NCBI GenBank assembly: GCA_030672345.1 | Contig: DAOVGO010000004.1 | Coordinates: 1 to 15,806 of the forward strand | Direction: 5' to 3' | Length of the DNA stretch: 15,806 nucleotides | Source of the DNA: Methanosarcinales archaeon | GTDB taxonomy: Archaea > Halobacteriota > Methanosarcinia > Methanosarcinales > Methanogasteraceae | Shown here: positions 14,526 to 15,806 of the stretch, one piece after another | Layout of the letters: each line of letters starts with the position of its first letter | Numbering within the stretch: position 1 is the stretch's first letter | The notes under the pieces: generated by a model | Told to the model about the DNA's origin: nothing | The model's input: only the letters and a program-made list of their open reading frames with translations | The model's database searches: none | Translations under genes and position numbers: made by a program

Positions 14526-15401
14526 ATGATCACAGAAAGTCTATTAGCTCCAGGACATCGCGGCTGTGCAGGCTGCGGAGCAGCGCTTGCAGCAAAGTTC
14601 ACCCTCGAGGGTGTCGGCAGGGACTGTATCGTGTGCGGTCCGACCGGCTGTCTCGAAGTATTCACGACACCGTATCCTGAATCGGCGTGGCGGGTTCCAT
14701 ACATCCACTCGCTCTTCGAGAATCCTGCCGCGGTCGCATCAGGCATCGAAACCGCGCTTCGGGCACGCGGGAATGATGACACGAAGGTGCTGGTCATAGC
14801 AGGAGATGGCTCCACCTTTGATATCGGCATTCGCAGCATATCAGGCACGTTCGAGCGCGGGCATGATATCACGTATGTGTGCTATGATAATGAGGCATAC
14901 ATGAATACCGGCATCCAGCGCAGTGCTGCAACGCCGTTTGATGCGGCAACCACGACCAGCCCGGCTGGCAGCGTATCGTACGGAAATCCCCGCCCGAAGA
15001 AGGATATGCCTGCGATCCTTGTGGCGCATGGCTCGCCTTATGTGGCGACCACTTCGATCTCGTACCCAAAAGACGTGATCCGCAAGATAAAAACCGCTAC
15101 CGAGACCAGAGGTCCGACTTATGTCCAGATTCACGCGTCATGCTGCACAGGCTGGTACTTTGACAGTTCAATGGCGATCGAGATCGGGAGACTCGCTGTC
15201 CAGACCGCGCTGTACCCGCTCGTTGAGTTTGTGGACGGTGAACTCGGGAAGGTGCACAAGATCAAGCAGAAGCCTGTCGAAGAGTATCTTCGTATGCAGA
15301 GGCGGTTTAAGCACCTGTTTACAGAGAGCGGCAAAGAGGAGCTTGCAAAGATTCAGGCGATCGCCGACCACAATGTCGAGCGGTACGGGCTCGCGAGATG
15401 A
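14526..15401 (+). CDS. porB: Pyruvate:ferredoxin oxidoreductase beta subunit
   Basis: A 291-residue thiamine-diphosphate subunit of pyruvate synthase, which interconverts pyruvate and acetyl-CoA + CO2 with ferredoxin. Fe-S ligands are Cys14 and Cys17 (CAGCG), Cys42 (TGCLEVF) and Cys206 (ASCCTGW, where family members usually have a Pro in place of the second Cys). The ThDP/Mg motif is GDGSTFDIG at 93-101 continuing to DNEAYMNTGIQRS. Length and order are normal. ATG 14526 gives the usual short N-terminus; GAGGGT lies upstream. Normally porB is last in a porGDAB or porCDAB cluster; here it directly follows a lipoprotein gene and no other por gene is in view. Specificity for pyruvate over other 2-oxoacids is inferred from overall similarity. 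Confidence 0.92.
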   Translation: MITESLLAPGHRGCAGCGAALAAKFTLEGVGRDCIVCGPTGCLEVFTTPYPESAWRVPYIHSLFENPAAVASGIETALRARGNDDTKVLVIAGDGSTFDIGIRSISGTFERGHDITYVCYDNEAYMNTGIQRSAATPFDAATTTSPAGSVSYGNPRPKKDMPAILVAHGSPYVATTSISYPKDVIRKIKTATETRGPTYVQIHASCCTGWYFDSSMAIEIGRLAVQTALYPLVEFVDGELGKVHKIKQKPVEEYLRMQRRFKHLFTESGKEELAKIQAIADHNVERYGLAR

Positions 15402-15403
15402 GG

Positions 15404-15454
15404 GTGGCTATTGGTCTGCCACTCCAATCCCTCATGTAATGAGGGTCCATAGCC
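15404..15454 (+). terminator. Hairpins just after porB, possible terminator
   Basis: Directly after the porB stop, GTGGC...GCCAC (15404-15422) and CCCTCAT-GTA-ATGAGGG (15429-15445, 7-bp stem) can each fold, and GGCTAT (15406-15411) can alternatively pair with ATAGCC (15449-15454). No long T run follows, so a termination role is uncertain; it may protect the 3' end or be processed. Confidence 0.35.
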
Positions 15455-15742
15455 TGGAATTCGGGTATTGTCCTGATCAATAGTCGATACCATCCTGAAC
15501 ATCAACAGATCATTTTCACCTCCCGATGTAATCTGTTATCATGCGTGCTTTGGTTAACGGTTATGTTTGGAATAGAAGTGGGACACTTTATATGTGAGGA
15601 GGCTGTCACGCCATCTGGTGTTACAGAAGATCTTGTGCTGCAGAAGATACGTCTCCCTAAAGCCAGTGTTGTATCTCTAAATCGAAAACAAATCTATATT
15701 TCAACTCCACATTCAAAAATAAACCGAAAAACATAAGTATAA
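15455..15742. other. Intergenic stretch without a convincing gene
   Basis: Together with the flanking elements, about 390 nt lie between porB and the window edge. A 63-codon plus-strand frame (15545-15736) has no recognisable motif, no clear ribosome site at its ATG and an AT-rich end, so I do not call it. Noted items: an inverted repeat AACAGAT (15504-15510) / ATCTGTT (15531-15537), and a plus-strand TATA-like CTTTATATG (15589-15597) followed by GAGGAGG, but without a start codon at useful spacing. Confidence 0.5.
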
Positions 15743-15789
15743 TGAGGACAGATACTTTATAATGACAAATAAAGTCTTATCTGTCCTCA
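15743..15789 (+). promoter_or_regulatory. Large inverted repeat around a TATA box at window end
   Basis: TGAGGACAGATA (15743-15754) is the exact complement of TATCTGTCCTCA (15778-15789), and inside it ACTTTAT (15754-15760) pairs with ATAAAGT (15769-15775), leaving an 8-nt loop. The plus-strand TTTATAAT in the middle fits an archaeal TATA box, and an ATG (15794) with AAAGG just before it follows at the expected distance, possibly the start of a gene cut off by the window. It could be an operator or the end of a mobile element. Confidence 0.5.
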
Positions 15790-15806
15790 AAGGATGTATC
15801 AGTCAC

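Noticed and set aside
15545..15736. 63-codon plus-strand frame
   Set aside because: No motif, no proper ribosome site, and an Asn/Lys/Ile tail that follows AT-rich DNA.
1..15806. CRISPR array, tRNA or rRNA genes
   Set aside because: No regularly spaced direct repeats and no cloverleaf or rRNA-like sequence were noticed on either strand; a covariance-model scan was not possible.

Overview
The window looks like a chromosomal segment from a euryarchaeon of the methanogen / methane- or alkane-oxidiser group (Halobacteriota, Methanomicrobia- or Syntrophoarchaeia-like). The evidence is archaeal information machinery (SRP54, TFE-alpha, aMBF1, proteasome-activating nucleotidase), archaea-restricted families (DUF424, DUF1786, COG1340 coiled coils), a dihydromethanopterin-reductase-like flavoprotein, a PGF-CTERM surface protein, archaeal TATA boxes and many TTG/GTG starts. 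Genus cannot be fixed from the sequence alone.

Layout. Positions 1-1662 (+): the 3' part of a secreted Ig-like PGF-CTERM protein, overlapped by a STAND-like archaeal ATPase, followed by what may be a stub of a third secreted protein. Positions 1819-7607 (-): a run of seven genes read right to left: SRP54, a leuB/aksF-type dehydrogenase, then, behind an internal TATA box and palindrome, DUF424, two tandem COG1340 coiled-coil paralogues, a DUF1786 ASKHA-type protein and a 54-residue zinc-ribbon protein. Positions 7803-8570 (+): a flavoprotein with eight ferredoxin-type cysteines, ending 2 nt from the convergent aMBF1 gene (8573-9001, -). aMBF1 and PAN (9106-10338, +) diverge from a 104-nt region that holds an inverted repeat. 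TFE-alpha and a small SAM methyltransferase follow (10439-11607, +).

Positions 11590-12583 are a small decay zone: a frameshifted C-terminal fragment of an aconitase-family gene, an intact small antitoxin-like gene, and a PIN-domain gene broken by a TGA and a frameshift. Next comes the intact leuC/aksD-type gene (12584-13843, -), of which the fragment is a diverged copy. It diverges from a calcium-repeat lipoprotein (13917-14513, +), and 12 nt after that lies an isolated porB (14526-15401, +). The last 400 nt hold no convincing gene but contain several inverted repeats, one of them wrapped around a TATA box just before the window ends.

The genes fall into four working sets: protein targeting and quality control (SRP54, PAN), basal transcription (TFE, aMBF1), 2-oxoacid chain elongation or leucine synthesis plus C1/pyruvate metabolism (leuB-, leuC-like, porB, flavoprotein), and the cell surface. 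The least understood block, and the best candidate for an undescribed system, is the DUF424 - coiled coil - coiled coil - DUF1786 - zinc ribbon operon with its own promoter and operator-like palindrome.
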